From a virus: 20,620 bases of DNA. The position numbers and the translations under genes are program-made. Below, piece after piece: positions 1 to 7,594 of this stretch. The stretch lies in the IMG/VR virus record IMGVR_UViG_3300025083_000280, positions 1 through 20,620 of that record; one strand, given 5' to 3'. How positions within the stretch are numbered: the first letter of the stretch is position 1; every line of letters starts with the position of its first letter. The notes under the pieces were generated by a model that worked only from the letters and a program-made list of their open reading frames with translations, was not told the DNA's origin and ran no database searches.

Positions 1-2
1 CT

Positions 3-176
3 CTAGTCAATGATAAAGCTTTGTGGGAATCTTTCTTAGACGAGATACAAAGCAGGCTAAATGAAGTCCACAGACAGATGGAGCAAGCAGGCTCTGTAGA
101 GGATCTCTTCAGACTTCAGGGTCAGGCAGCTTGTTTAAATAAGTTTAAGTTCTTAAGGGATAAAGTTAATGGCTGA
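3..176 (+). CDS. C-terminal end of a small phage protein (5' truncated)
   Basis: An open frame enters from the left edge and ends at TGA 174-176, giving the last 57 residues of a protein. The visible part is predicted helical and charged, with WESFLDEIQSRLNEV near its start and KFKFLRDKVNG at the end. Small helical proteins of this style occur beside terminase and portal genes in many marine phages, but I recognise no defined function. Its stop overlaps the start of the next gene by 8 bases (ATGGCTGA), so the two are probably translationally coupled. The start codon lies outside the window. Confidence 0.7.
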   Translation, partial: LVNDKALWESFLDEIQSRLNEVHRQMEQAGSVEDLFRLQGQAACLNKFKFLRDKVNG

Positions 177-3100
177 AGTAGGCAGATCTACGGGAAAAAA
201 GACTCAGGCTGGTCGTGAGGTATACGAAACGTCTGAGGGTAAAATGGTATCTGAACAATCTACTACTTTTAAGTATAAAGGTAAGTGGATTAATATACCT
301 ACTATTCACAATGGATATGTCTATGACGATGACACACTTCGTATGATGCTTGATGCGGAAGTTATAGAACCCACAAGTACCCATAAAAGTGAGACTGAAG
401 CCGTTAAAGTTGCTAAAGAAAGAAGTGAGTCTCTAAGGTTTAGTGAAGGTGGATTAGCCGATCAAATGCAACAAACATTAGCAACACCTCCCCTAGCGGA
501 AACTCAAGAGGCTAAGGATGCTAGAGTTAAGGCAGCGACTTCTCGTAGACCAGGTTTTAGAGGTGACGGTCCTTTTGACTTCAGTGGCTTTTCTTCTTAC
601 CTTCAAGATAATGTCTCCGAAGAAGAACTAATTGCTGGCCTCGATAATGCTGGTCAGTGGATGGTTCCGTTTTATGACGCTGGCACAAACATGGCTAACG
701 TTATCTCTGAGTATACTAAACCAGAGGACGAAAGGGACTATGCTTACATTAAAGAAGAACTAGGTAAGGCTGGTACATCAGCAGCAACTGAGGGTGCTAT
801 GTGGCTCATGGGCGGTCTTGCCACTAAGTACGGTATTAAAGGTGTTAAGGCTTTATCTAACAAGGCCAAGCAGTACGAGATTGATCCTAATTCCATGTCA
901 GCCTTTGGTGTTGGTTCTATCAGAAAGAAAGACACCTTTGAGGAGGTAATGACCCCAGTTAAAGTTACTAAAAGAGGTACTAAGAAAACTGGTGAAACTA
1001 TCTTACGTCCTTCTTCTGACTTAGCTAAAGACCTTGATCCACGTTTAAATAGGGCAATGTCTGCTGAGACAGCGGGTAGTGTAATGCCAGGTCCAGGTAA
1101 ATTCTTTGATCCATCTAAGAGGGGATACAAAGGAGATAAGTTTGTTGGTATGCTAAAAGATGCTGACATTGAGCTAGACCTTGAGTTTGGTAATTACATC
1201 ATGATGGGTAAAGGTAAACCTCAAGATGTGTCTAACGAAACTTTTGAAAACCTATTTGTATCTGCACGCCCTTCCCAAAAGAAAACAACATTTGGTCAGA
1301 ACAATAAGTCTGTAGCTCGTGCTAACATTTATGATGGTCCTTCTCTCTCTATAGGGGACATGAAAGCAAACTATTTAAGAAACACAAATAAACCAGGTGT
1401 AGAAGTTCGTACAAATCTGCTTCAACCTGAAAGATTTAGTATGGTAACAGATGAAGGTAAGAGAGCTTTAGATCATCCTATTGTTGCTGTTCAAAGTATG
1501 GGTGGTAAGAAAGACCACTTTTATACTTTAGATACACAGTTTGTTGGTCCTGTTCGCATGGATAGGCTTACCAAGAAAGCAAAACGTACAAATAAAGATA
1601 CTGGAAAAGTTACAGAAGAAGTTCCACAGCCTAACCTACGTCCCGCTACTGTCGGTGATATAAACTTAGGTGAACAGATTGGGACTATCAAAGTTGGTAA
1701 AAAAGAACACCCACTCTATGACTACATTGAGGTAGACGCTTCTAAGTCAGCACCAGAGGACATGGGTTCTATTCCAAAGTTTAATCAAGGCGGAGCAGTA
1801 ATGGGTGAGCAAATGGAAATGGCTTTCGGTGGGTCTGTTGAGGAGATTGATCCAGTATCAGGTAATGAAGTACCGCCAGGTTCTACCCCAAAAGAAGTAA
1901 GAGATGACATCCCAGCTATGCTTTCTGAAGGTGAGTACGTTGTTCCAGCGGATGTCACTAGGTTCTACGGAGTAAAGTTCTTCGAGGATCTTAGAGCTAA
2001 CGCTAAGGTAGAACTGGCAGACATGGAAACCAACGGACGTATCGGTGGTGAACCAGTTCCAGAGGATGAAGATGACTTAACAGAAGACGAAATGGCTCTT
2101 CTACAGGAGGTAATGGCGCAAGGTGAACCTGTCGCTATGCATCAAGGCGGTGCCATCAACCAACAGGTTCCTTACCTTTCCCCTCAACAACCTATGACAA
2201 ATCCTCAGTTAGCTGTTGACCCCTCCAAACAAACAGGTTACAATCAGCCTATCAATATGGCTGTAGGCGGCACAGTAGCTAAAGATCCCTTTGGCAACCC
2301 CATTCAACCAGTGCAACAGTCTCCTAACCAACCAGCCTATTCTGTCCTCCCGACTAATCCAGCAAACCCCCAAGGTATCTACGGTGTTACCACTGCGGCA
2401 GGAACCCCCTATACCGCAGCCACACCCGCCACTAATCGTGCTGTAGTTTCCACTACAGGTACACCGACCCCTACTTCAACAACAACGGACACCTCAACAA
2501 GTACTGAGGGTATGATAACAAAGTTTTATATCAACAAAGACTGCTCACGTATTTCAGTACTCATGTTGAACGGTAAGCCTATTAGTTCGGTACCTGCTAA
2601 CTTTAACGAGTACTTAGAAGATACCCCCGAGAATAGTGCTCGATTTGGTTGTAGCATCTCCGGTGTAGGAGATACCACGGGCACTACTGACACTGATACT
2701 GACATTGATACTGACGCTGATACCGTGACGACAGGTACATCTGTAGGCGTAGACGATGACAACACTGTCGAAAACTACAACGTAAATGTCAAGACAACAG
2801 TAGACCCTGACACACCTGATGGTGTTAGAAAGATGTATGAGGACAGTGGGGTAAACGCTAATGATCCTCTCTCAGGAGCTAGGGCTGTTCTCAACGATGC
2901 CTTTAAAGTTTCAAAAGGGGCAGGCGCACTCCTTTCCGCTATCAACCCCGTCCTCGGTGTAGCAGGTGCTGGGGTAAACTTAGTAAGTCAACTATCTGCT
3001 TTGTCCAAAGCAAACGCAAACCTAAAGATGGCAGAGTTTCTAGGTAAGACTGAAGATGCTACTTCCATACAAAAGGAAATTGATGACTTCCTCAAGGAGG

Positions 3101-4110
3101 CCCCCGGTGTAGTTTCTTCTCTTGATAGTGTTTTTGCTAAAGGTGAAGAACGGTTCAACAACGCTCTTGAGTCATCTGTAAGTCAGTACGCTTTAGAGGG
3201 AAATGTTCTTAACGTTGAGGGTTTAAATGAGGTAGGTAAGGAAAATCTACAAGACTACTTAGGTTACGATTACGTAGAGGTACCTCTTACAAGCGGCGGA
3301 GCCGTGGCTACAGATCCAAATCAACCGAGTTCGACTGCATCCTCTTATACTGCCCCTAGTTCAGATGATGGCTTTAACCAAGGTTTCTTTACCCCAGGTG
3401 AGACTACGGTAAGACCCAAGATGAGACCAGATTCTGTATCCGATCCGCTTAGTTCAACACAGGAAACTGCATCAGAGCCTGCTCAAACTACCCGGACAAG
3501 ACCCGTCAAGGACACGGTTACCACCACTACGGGTAAAGCTGTCATTGTTAATACGAACCCATCGACTATTAAGGACAGTAGCGGTAACGATACAAAAACA
3601 GAAGGCGCTGTATCAGCAGGTGGCCAGTACGCAGGTGACGGTTTCGAGTGGAAGAGATCAGAAAACGGTAATTACTTGACTAGAACCTACACTGGTGTGA
3701 ACAAAAATGCTACAGGAAGCAACGATACTTCGACTTCTACTAGTTCTTCCACTGCCTCATCGAGTGGTGGATACGGTTGTTATGTTGCTACAGCACTTCA
3801 GCAAAAAGGTTACTGGTCCCAAACACAAAGACTAAAACTTATTAAGTGGTGTATGAACTCAAAACCTGAAGGTAAACTAGACACCCTTCTTTGGAGAAAC
3901 GGTTATGTTACCTTTGGTAAAAGAGTAATTGCACCAAGAGTTGATAGTAGCTTAATTCAGTGGTTATCTAATGGTTTCTACGACTCAACCGTTCTCAATA
4001 AGAAGAGTATACAAGCTACCTTAGGTAAGTTGTTCTTTTATGTACCCTCCTACACCATTGGTATCTGGAAGGCCTTCAGAGGGAACCTTGTAGACATTGA
4101 AAGGACTTAA
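169..4110 (+). CDS. Very large mosaic virion-associated protein (1313 residues)
   Basis: The start ATG has AAGGGA 9 bases upstream and overlaps the previous stop. Several segments are visible. Residues about 18-92 form a compact domain with KGKWINIPTIHNG, which resembles, from memory, domains in marine phage structural proteins. A hydrophobic stretch lies near 202-223. An unassigned domain covers about 318-527. Residues 541-640 hold the module DPVSGNEVPPG followed by MLSEGEYVVPADV (about 584-596), also familiar from marine phage virion proteins. A long Pro/Gln/Thr linker follows, then a small two-cysteine segment near 782-833, a Thr/Asp-rich run near 836-870 and a Gly/Ala-rich hydrophobic stretch near 919-945. 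The last 110 residues start at GCYVATAL (Cys1204, Cys1228) and resemble the CFI-box type of C-terminal domain. The position just before the scaffold gene and the linker-rich design suggest a minor capsid, internal or ejected protein. The specific role is unknown. It does not look like a portal. Confidence 0.75.
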   Translation: MAEVGRSTGKKTQAGREVYETSEGKMVSEQSTTFKYKGKWINIPTIHNGYVYDDDTLRMMLDAEVIEPTSTHKSETEAVKVAKERSESLRFSEGGLADQMQQTLATPPLAETQEAKDARVKAATSRRPGFRGDGPFDFSGFSSYLQDNVSEEELIAGLDNAGQWMVPFYDAGTNMANVISEYTKPEDERDYAYIKEELGKAGTSAATEGAMWLMGGLATKYGIKGVKALSNKAKQYEIDPNSMSAFGVGSIRKKDTFEEVMTPVKVTKRGTKKTGETILRPSSDLAKDLDPRLNRAMSAETAGSVMPGPGKFFDPSKRGYKGDKFVGMLKDADIELDLEFGNYIMMGKGKPQDVSNETFENLFVSARPSQKKTTFGQNNKSVARANIYDGPSLSIGDMKANYLRNTNKPGVEVRTNLLQPERFSMVTDEGKRALDHPIVAVQSMGGKKDHFYTLDTQFVGPVRMDRLTKKAKRTNKDTGKVTEEVPQPNLRPATVGDINLGEQIGTIKVGKKEHPLYDYIEVDASKSAPEDMGSIPKFNQGGAVMGEQMEMAFGGSVEEIDPVSGNEVPPGSTPKEVRDDIPAMLSEGEYVVPADVTRFYGVKFFEDLRANAKVELADMETNGRIGGEPVPEDEDDLTEDEMALLQEVMAQGEPVAMHQGGAINQQVPYLSPQQPMTNPQLAVDPSKQTGYNQPINMAVGGTVAKDPFGNPIQPVQQSPNQPAYSVLPTNPANPQGIYGVTTAAGTPYTAATPATNRAVVSTTGTPTPTSTTTDTSTSTEGMITKFYINKDCSRISVLMLNGKPISSVPANFNEYLEDTPENSARFGCSISGVGDTTGTTDTDTDIDTDADTVTTGTSVGVDDDNTVENYNVNVKTTVDPDTPDGVRKMYEDSGVNANDPLSGARAVLNDAFKVSKGAGALLSAINPVLGVAGAGVNLVSQLSALSKANANLKMAEFLGKTEDATSIQKEIDDFLKEAPGVVSSLDSVFAKGEERFNNALESSVSQYALEGNVLNVEGLNEVGKENLQDYLGYDYVEVPLTSGGAVATDPNQPSSTASSYTAPSSDDGFNQGFFTPGETTVRPKMRPDSVSDPLSSTQETASEPAQTTRTRPVKDTVTTTTGKAVIVNTNPSTIKDSSGNDTKTEGAVSAGGQYAGDGFEWKRSENGNYLTRTYTGVNKNATGSNDTSTSTSSSTASSSGGYGCYVATALQQKGYWSQTQRLKLIKWCMNSKPEGKLDTLLWRNGYVTFGKRVIAPRVDSSLIQWLSNGFYDSTVLNKKSIQATLGKLFFYVPSYTIGIWKAFRGNLVDIERT

Positions 4111-4111
4111 G

Positions 4112-4390
4112 ATGCTAGAACAAGCACAAGATACAATCAGTAATCTAGAACAGTACAAAGTAGAAGTTTCCAACCGCCTCAATAATTTAGACGCAGAGGA
4201 AGTGAAGGTTTTAGCAAACATGTACGGCTCCCCTGAGTTAATCATGATTGGTAAGATTATAGGGCCAGAGGTTTCTCAAGCACTTGCAGAAGGTGTGAAC
4301 GAAATTTCTCGCAGCCTACAACAGAAGGGACAAGAAGCAGTTGCAACTCAAGAACGGCAACCAATTCGTGCAGGACTAGGCGCACGTTAA
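4112..4390 (+). CDS. Small helical protein upstream of scaffold (92 residues)
   Basis: The frame is open back to a TTG at 4097, but ATG 4112 is the better start. It has AAGGA 6 bases upstream (4101-4105) and begins 1 base after the preceding stop, whereas the TTG lies inside the upstream gene with no ribosome site. The protein is largely helical: an N-terminal coiled-coil-like half, then YGSPELIMIGKIIGPEVSQALAEG, a pattern also seen in small proteins beside portal and scaffold genes of marine phages, then a Gln-rich basic tail ending AGLGAR. No enzymatic motif is visible. A role in head assembly is inferred only from its position. Confidence 0.8.
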   Translation: MLEQAQDTISNLEQYKVEVSNRLNNLDAEEVKVLANMYGSPELIMIGKIIGPEVSQALAEGVNEISRSLQQKGQEAVATQERQPIRAGLGAR

Positions 4391-4424
4391 AACAACTAGT
4401 TACTTAAAACAACAATAAGGCTAC

Positions 4425-4440
4425 CCAGCAATACTGCTGG
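4425..4440 (+). promoter_or_regulatory. Hairpin between the 92-residue gene and scaffold gene
   Basis: CCAGCA, a four-base loop ATAC, then TGCTGG form a perfect 6-bp stem in the 71-base gap before the scaffold gene, 21 bases before its ATG. No T-run follows, so it is a weak terminator at best. It could be an RNA processing or stability element that lets scaffold be translated separately from the upstream genes. Confidence 0.45.
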
Positions 4441-4461
4441 CCCCAACATAAGGATAGAACT

Positions 4462-5403
4462 ATGTCTGAACTACTTACAATGCAAGCCCCCAAGTCAGCA
4501 GGATTTGTTGATAGAGGCTCTAACTATGACCGTAAGCGCAAGCGTATCGAACAAGAAGAGCAAGAGATAGCTCGACTAGAGGCGGAGGCTAAAGGTGAAA
4601 CCTTCGAAGAGAAACCCAATAGCGAGGGACTTGAGACAACCGAAGTACAAGCCGAGGATAATACCCAACAAGAAGAAGCCGACACTGAAGTTCAAGCACA
4701 AGAAGATGACTCCAACCTAAGTGCAGAGGAGAAGTCTTTCAAGAAACGCTACGGTGATCTCCGCCGCCACATGCAACAAAAAGAAAAAGAGTGGGAAGAT
4801 AAGTTTAGCTCCTTCGAGTCTAGGATGCGTAAAGAGTCTATTGTCCCACCTAAGTCAGACGAAGATATAGAGAAGTGGTCAAAGGAGTACCCTGACGTAG
4901 CTGGTATTGTTGAGACCATTGCCGCTAAGAAAGCGCAGGAGATGTTCAAGAAGGCTGAAGACAGGTTGTCACAGCTAGATGAGATCCAGTACGAAGCAGA
5001 CCGTAAGACAGCTGAAGCTAAGATAGCAGAGTCACACCCAGACTTCAGTAAGCTAAGAGACTCAGATGAGTTTCATCAGTGGGCAGAGAAACAACCCAAG
5101 TGGGTACGTGATGCTTTGTATGAGAACATGGATGACCCAGACTCAGTAGTGCGAGTTATTGATTTATTTAAGATTGATAAGGGACACACCACGCAGGCTA
5201 AGAAAGCTAACACTAAAGCTGCAGCCAAACCTATCGGCAGGGGATCAAGAACTCAAGTAGACCCTACTGAAGGTGGTACAGTAATCAGAGAGTCAGACGT
5301 TAATACTATGTCATCTGTAGAGTTTGAAGCCCGTGAAGAAGAAATTAGTAAGGCTATGCGAACAGGGAAATTTGTGTATGATCTTACTGGTAGTGCACGT
5401 TAG
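4462..5403 (+). CDS. Capsid scaffolding protein
   Basis: This 313-residue, highly charged and mostly helical protein lies directly before the coat gene, the usual place for the scaffold. The length is typical (T7 gp9 and P22 gp8 are both slightly over 300 residues). The N-terminus has a Lys/Arg/Glu-rich coiled coil (about 23-45), then an acidic disordered segment (about 45-90) rich in Glu and Gln. A second coiled coil spans about 92-125 and a third about 155-190. A basic Lys/Ala stretch follows near 240-260. The end, FEAREEEISKAMRTGKFVYDL, resembles the C-terminal coat-binding helix region of marine podovirus scaffolds. AAGGAT precedes ATG 4462. It would direct prohead assembly and then leave or be degraded. 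No protease domain is visible. Confidence 0.85.
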   Translation: MSELLTMQAPKSAGFVDRGSNYDRKRKRIEQEEQEIARLEAEAKGETFEEKPNSEGLETTEVQAEDNTQQEEADTEVQAQEDDSNLSAEEKSFKKRYGDLRRHMQQKEKEWEDKFSSFESRMRKESIVPPKSDEDIEKWSKEYPDVAGIVETIAAKKAQEMFKKAEDRLSQLDEIQYEADRKTAEAKIAESHPDFSKLRDSDEFHQWAEKQPKWVRDALYENMDDPDSVVRVIDLFKIDKGHTTQAKKANTKAAAKPIGRGSRTQVDPTEGGTVIRESDVNTMSSVEFEAREEEISKAMRTGKFVYDLTGSAR

Positions 5404-5406
5404 GTG

Positions 5407-5434
5407 TTGACAAACACTTTCGAGTACGTATAAC
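5407..5434 (+). promoter_or_regulatory. Sigma70-type promoter upstream of the capsid gene
   Basis: TTGACA (5407-5412) is a perfect -35 box. TATAAC (5429-5434) matches the -10 consensus at five of six positions. The 16-bp spacer is close to the preferred 17. It begins 3 bases after the scaffold stop and points toward the capsid gene. Such a match in a non-coding gap is unlikely to be chance. It implies recognition by host RNA polymerase holoenzyme rather than only a phage-encoded polymerase. Confidence 0.8.
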
Positions 5435-5446
5435 TAAGTACGTATA
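5423..5446 (+). repeat. 10-bp direct repeat across the -10 box and start site
   Basis: AGTACGTATA occurs at 5423-5432 and again at 5437-5446, separated by ACTA, a 14-bp period. The first copy overlaps the first four bases of the -10 box and the second covers the expected transcription start. Each copy contains the palindrome TACGTA. The placement would suit an operator, but chance or a duplicated -10 element is also possible. Confidence 0.5.
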
Positions 5447-5558
5447 GTTTAAGAGCCTCTTTATAGACTACCTCTTACCCTGTACAAAACTTCCCAAACC
5501 TTAAACTTAAACATAACGCCAAGAACACCTGTGTAAGTATAGGCCCGTTAGACTGATG

Positions 5559-5568
5559 GTTGGCCAAC
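5559..5568. repeat. Perfect 10-bp palindrome in the capsid leader
   Basis: GTTGGCCAAC is self-complementary. Flanking AGAC (5550-5553) and GTCT (5570-5573) could extend pairing with an asymmetric bulge. It could be a protein-binding site or part of a leader structure. No function is assigned. Confidence 0.35.
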
Positions 5569-5641
5569 TGTCTACCTAGCGCACCCTAGAAAATGTACAG
5601 CCTCTTAGTATAGATGACTTAGGTTTTATTAACTGGAATCT

Positions 5642-5683
5642 CCACACATAACTCGACACACATACATTAAGCACCTTGTGTGG
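5642..5683 (+). promoter_or_regulatory. Inverted repeat just upstream of the capsid ribosome site
   Basis: CCACACA (5642-5648) and TGTGTGG (5677-5683) are perfect reverse complements separated by 28 bases, and end about 35 bases before the ribosome site of the coat gene. In the messenger this could fold as a long hairpin near the 5' side of the coding region. It could stabilise the RNA or expose the ribosome site. The functional reading is inference. Confidence 0.35.
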
Positions 5684-5730
5684 GCTAATAGATTCTTACT
5701 TATCAAGCCAAACATTCTAGGAGAATTAAA

Positions 5731-6804
5731 ATGGCATTCGCATCAGCGTCAGGTTATACCAACCTGCCCAACGGAAACTTCAGTTCCGTAATCTACTCTA
5801 AGAAGGTACAACTTGCCTTCCGTAAGTCAACAGTCGTTGGCGACATCACTAACTCTGATTATTTTGGTGAGATTGCCAACCAAGGTGACACTGTCAAGAT
5901 CATCAAAGAGCCAGAGGTGAGTGTATCTGCTTATGCACGTGGTACAACCATTGCTGCACAAGATCTTACAGATGCTGACTTCTCGTTAGTCGTTGATAAA
6001 GCTAACTATTTTGCTTTTAAGATGGACGATATCGAGGAGGCCCATTCACATGTGAATTTCATGGATCTTGCAACCAACCGTGCGGCTTTCCGCTTGGCTG
6101 ATCAGCATGACCAAGAAGTCTTGGGTTACTTGGCTGGCTTTAAACAGTCTGCTCTTCATGCAAATGCAGACACAGTAAACGATGTTGTTAACGGTACTAA
6201 AGCCGATACAACTGCAGGTTCCGATGAACTCTTGGCTGGTAACAAACTGTCCCGCCCTGACTTCGGTAACATCACAACTGCTGGTACAGCTGGGGACTCT
6301 ATCCCAGTCGCTGCTCGTTTGCCAGGCGCAACAGCCCTTCCAACAGCATATGTCTCCCCGACTATGTTGATTGCACGCATGGGTCGTTTGCTTGATCAGA
6401 AGAGTGTTGACAAGGCTGGTCGTTGGGTTTGTATTGACCCGGTCATGATGGAGATCCTGATGGACGAAGATTCACGTCTTCTGAATGCAGACTTCGGTGA
6501 CTCTAACGGTCTTCGTAACGGTCTCGTACTGAACAACTGGAACGGCTTCCGTGTCTATGTGTCCAACAACCTGCCAACTATCGGCACTGGTCCATCGACA
6601 ACAGGTACAGCCGCCCAAAGCACTAACTTCGGTGCTATCGTAGCTGGTCATGATTCTGCTGTAGCAACTGCAGAGCAGATCAACAAAACAGAAACATACC
6701 GTGACCCAGACAGCTTTGCTGATATTGTTCGTGGTATGCATCTATACGGTCGCAAGATCCTTCGCCCAGAAGCTCTTGTAACAGCTAAGTACAACTTGGC
6801 CTAA
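5731..6804 (+). CDS. Major capsid protein, HK97 fold
   Basis: This 357-residue protein begins with NLPNGNFSSVIYSKKV (about 11-26), the N-arm style of P22/T7-like coat proteins. GEIANQGDTVKI (47-58) follows, leading into the E-loop/P-domain strands, then the long spine helix region DDIEEAHSHVNFMDLA (99-114). An inserted Gly/Ala/Thr-rich segment covers about 145-205. The A-domain region has WVCIDPVMMEIL near 232-243 and NNWNGFRVYVSNNLP near 268-282. The size matches T7 gp10A (about 345 residues). AGGAGA lies 6 bases upstream of the ATG. It has its own promoter, a long leader and a strong hairpin after the stop, as expected for the most highly expressed virion gene. Codons also lean to C-ending forms more than in its neighbours, which fits high expression. 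No fused protease or Ig-like domain is visible. Confidence 0.93.
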   Translation: MAFASASGYTNLPNGNFSSVIYSKKVQLAFRKSTVVGDITNSDYFGEIANQGDTVKIIKEPEVSVSAYARGTTIAAQDLTDADFSLVVDKANYFAFKMDDIEEAHSHVNFMDLATNRAAFRLADQHDQEVLGYLAGFKQSALHANADTVNDVVNGTKADTTAGSDELLAGNKLSRPDFGNITTAGTAGDSIPVAARLPGATALPTAYVSPTMLIARMGRLLDQKSVDKAGRWVCIDPVMMEILMDEDSRLLNADFGDSNGLRNGLVLNNWNGFRVYVSNNLPTIGTGPSTTGTAAQSTNFGAIVAGHDSAVATAEQINKTETYRDPDSFADIVRGMHLYGRKILRPEALVTAKYNLA

Positions 6805-6812
6805 GAACAAAC

Positions 6813-6839
6813 TAGGGGCTGGCTACTCGCTGGCCCCTA
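6813..6839 (+). terminator. Strong hairpin after the capsid gene
   Basis: TAGGGGCTGGC, a five-base loop TACTC, then GCTGGCCCCTA can form an 11-bp stem with two G-U pairs, starting 9 bases after the coat stop. The following bases contain only a short T run (CCTTTAAT), so termination would be partial or the hairpin may act as an RNA-stability element. The position is like that of the T7 terminator after gene 10. Partial read-through would give high coat and lower tail expression. Confidence 0.65.
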
Positions 6840-6868
6840 ACTACCTTTAATCCACTTAGGATAACTCT

Positions 6869-7594
6869 ATGGCTACCTATGTATCGCTAGTAAATGAACT
6901 ACTAAGACGTATGAATGAAGTTACCCTTGACACAGCGGGTGATGGCTTTGATACAACACGTAACGTTCAAGCTCTAGCCAAGGATGCAATTAATAGTAGC
7001 ATTAGACTTATTCTACAAGATGGTCAAGAGTGGCCCTTCCTTAAGAATACCTATACACAAACATTGGCAGTAGGTACCCGTCAGTACAGCTTCCCAGCCG
7101 ATTACTCTAGTGTTGACTGGGATACTTTCTATATTAAGCAACTTGCCTCTGAGAGTAATGGACCGCACTTACTTAAGTCTATTTCGTATGATGACTATGT
7201 CCGTAACTACCGCACCTCGGACGATACAGGTGACTTAGTTAACGGTGAGGCTGCTCCCACAGTAGTGTATCAAACCTACGGAGACAAGTTCGGTGTAACA
7301 CCTGTACCTAACGCTGCATACGAAATAGAATACGTGTACTGGTCTTACCCTCAGGACCTTACAGTGTACAGCGATGTAGCTATTATACCAGATCGCTTTA
7401 AACACGTAGTTATTGACGGTGCCATGATGTTTATGATGAGATTCCGTAGTAATGAGCAGAGTGCTTCAATGCACCAAAAGAACTTTGAGGACGGCATTAA
7501 GACTATGCGGCGTGTACTTCTAGATGATCCACTAGGCCTTAGATCTTTAGTTGTGTCCCAGGGACGTGCAACAGCGTTTAGCGGTTCTCTCTAA
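6869..7594 (+). CDS. Head-tail adaptor (T7 gp11-like gatekeeper / P22 gp4-like role)
   Basis: This 241-residue protein comes directly after the coat gene and before the nozzle-type gene, the place of the tail tubular A or gatekeeper protein in T7-like phages. It opens with VSLVNELLRRMNEV, a helix typical of marine phage adaptors, and continues with helices containing DAINSSIRLILQDGQEWPFL (about 48-67). A strand-rich middle follows (QYSFPADYSSVDWDTFYI, about 83-100), with a mostly helical C-terminus containing MMFMMRFRSNEQ. The family usually forms a ring below the portal and joins it to the nozzle. TAGGAT precedes the ATG. The stop shares a base with the next start (TAATG). The assignment rests on position, length and sequence style, not on a search. 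Confidence 0.72.
   Translation: MATYVSLVNELLRRMNEVTLDTAGDGFDTTRNVQALAKDAINSSIRLILQDGQEWPFLKNTYTQTLAVGTRQYSFPADYSSVDWDTFYIKQLASESNGPHLLKSISYDDYVRNYRTSDDTGDLVNGEAAPTVVYQTYGDKFGVTPVPNAAYEIEYVYWSYPQDLTVYSDVAIIPDRFKHVVIDGAMMFMMRFRSNEQSASMHQKNFEDGIKTMRRVLLDDPLGLRSLVVSQGRATAFSGSL

Larger units (their letters stand above)
5404..5730 (+). other. 327-bp gap: promoter and long leader of the capsid gene
   Basis: This is the longest stretch without a gene in the window, and I see no convincing ORF in it. It holds a sigma70-type promoter at its left end (5407-5434), an overlapping direct repeat (5423-5446), a perfect 10-bp palindrome (5559-5568) and a 7-bp inverted repeat (5642-5683) close to the coat start. 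If transcription begins near 5441, the capsid messenger has an untranslated leader of about 290 nt, which is long for a phage late gene. A strong ribosome site, AGGAGA (5719-5724), ends the region. Confidence 0.7.

Noticed and set aside
744-1169. 141-codon antisense frame inside the large protein gene
   Set aside because: No ribosome site and no recognisable domain. It lies wholly inside a well-supported + strand gene in a window where all genes are on +.
6407-6440. TTGACA inside the capsid gene as a promoter
   Set aside because: The spacing to the nearest -10-like sequence is about 19 bases with a poor match, and it lies in conserved coding sequence.
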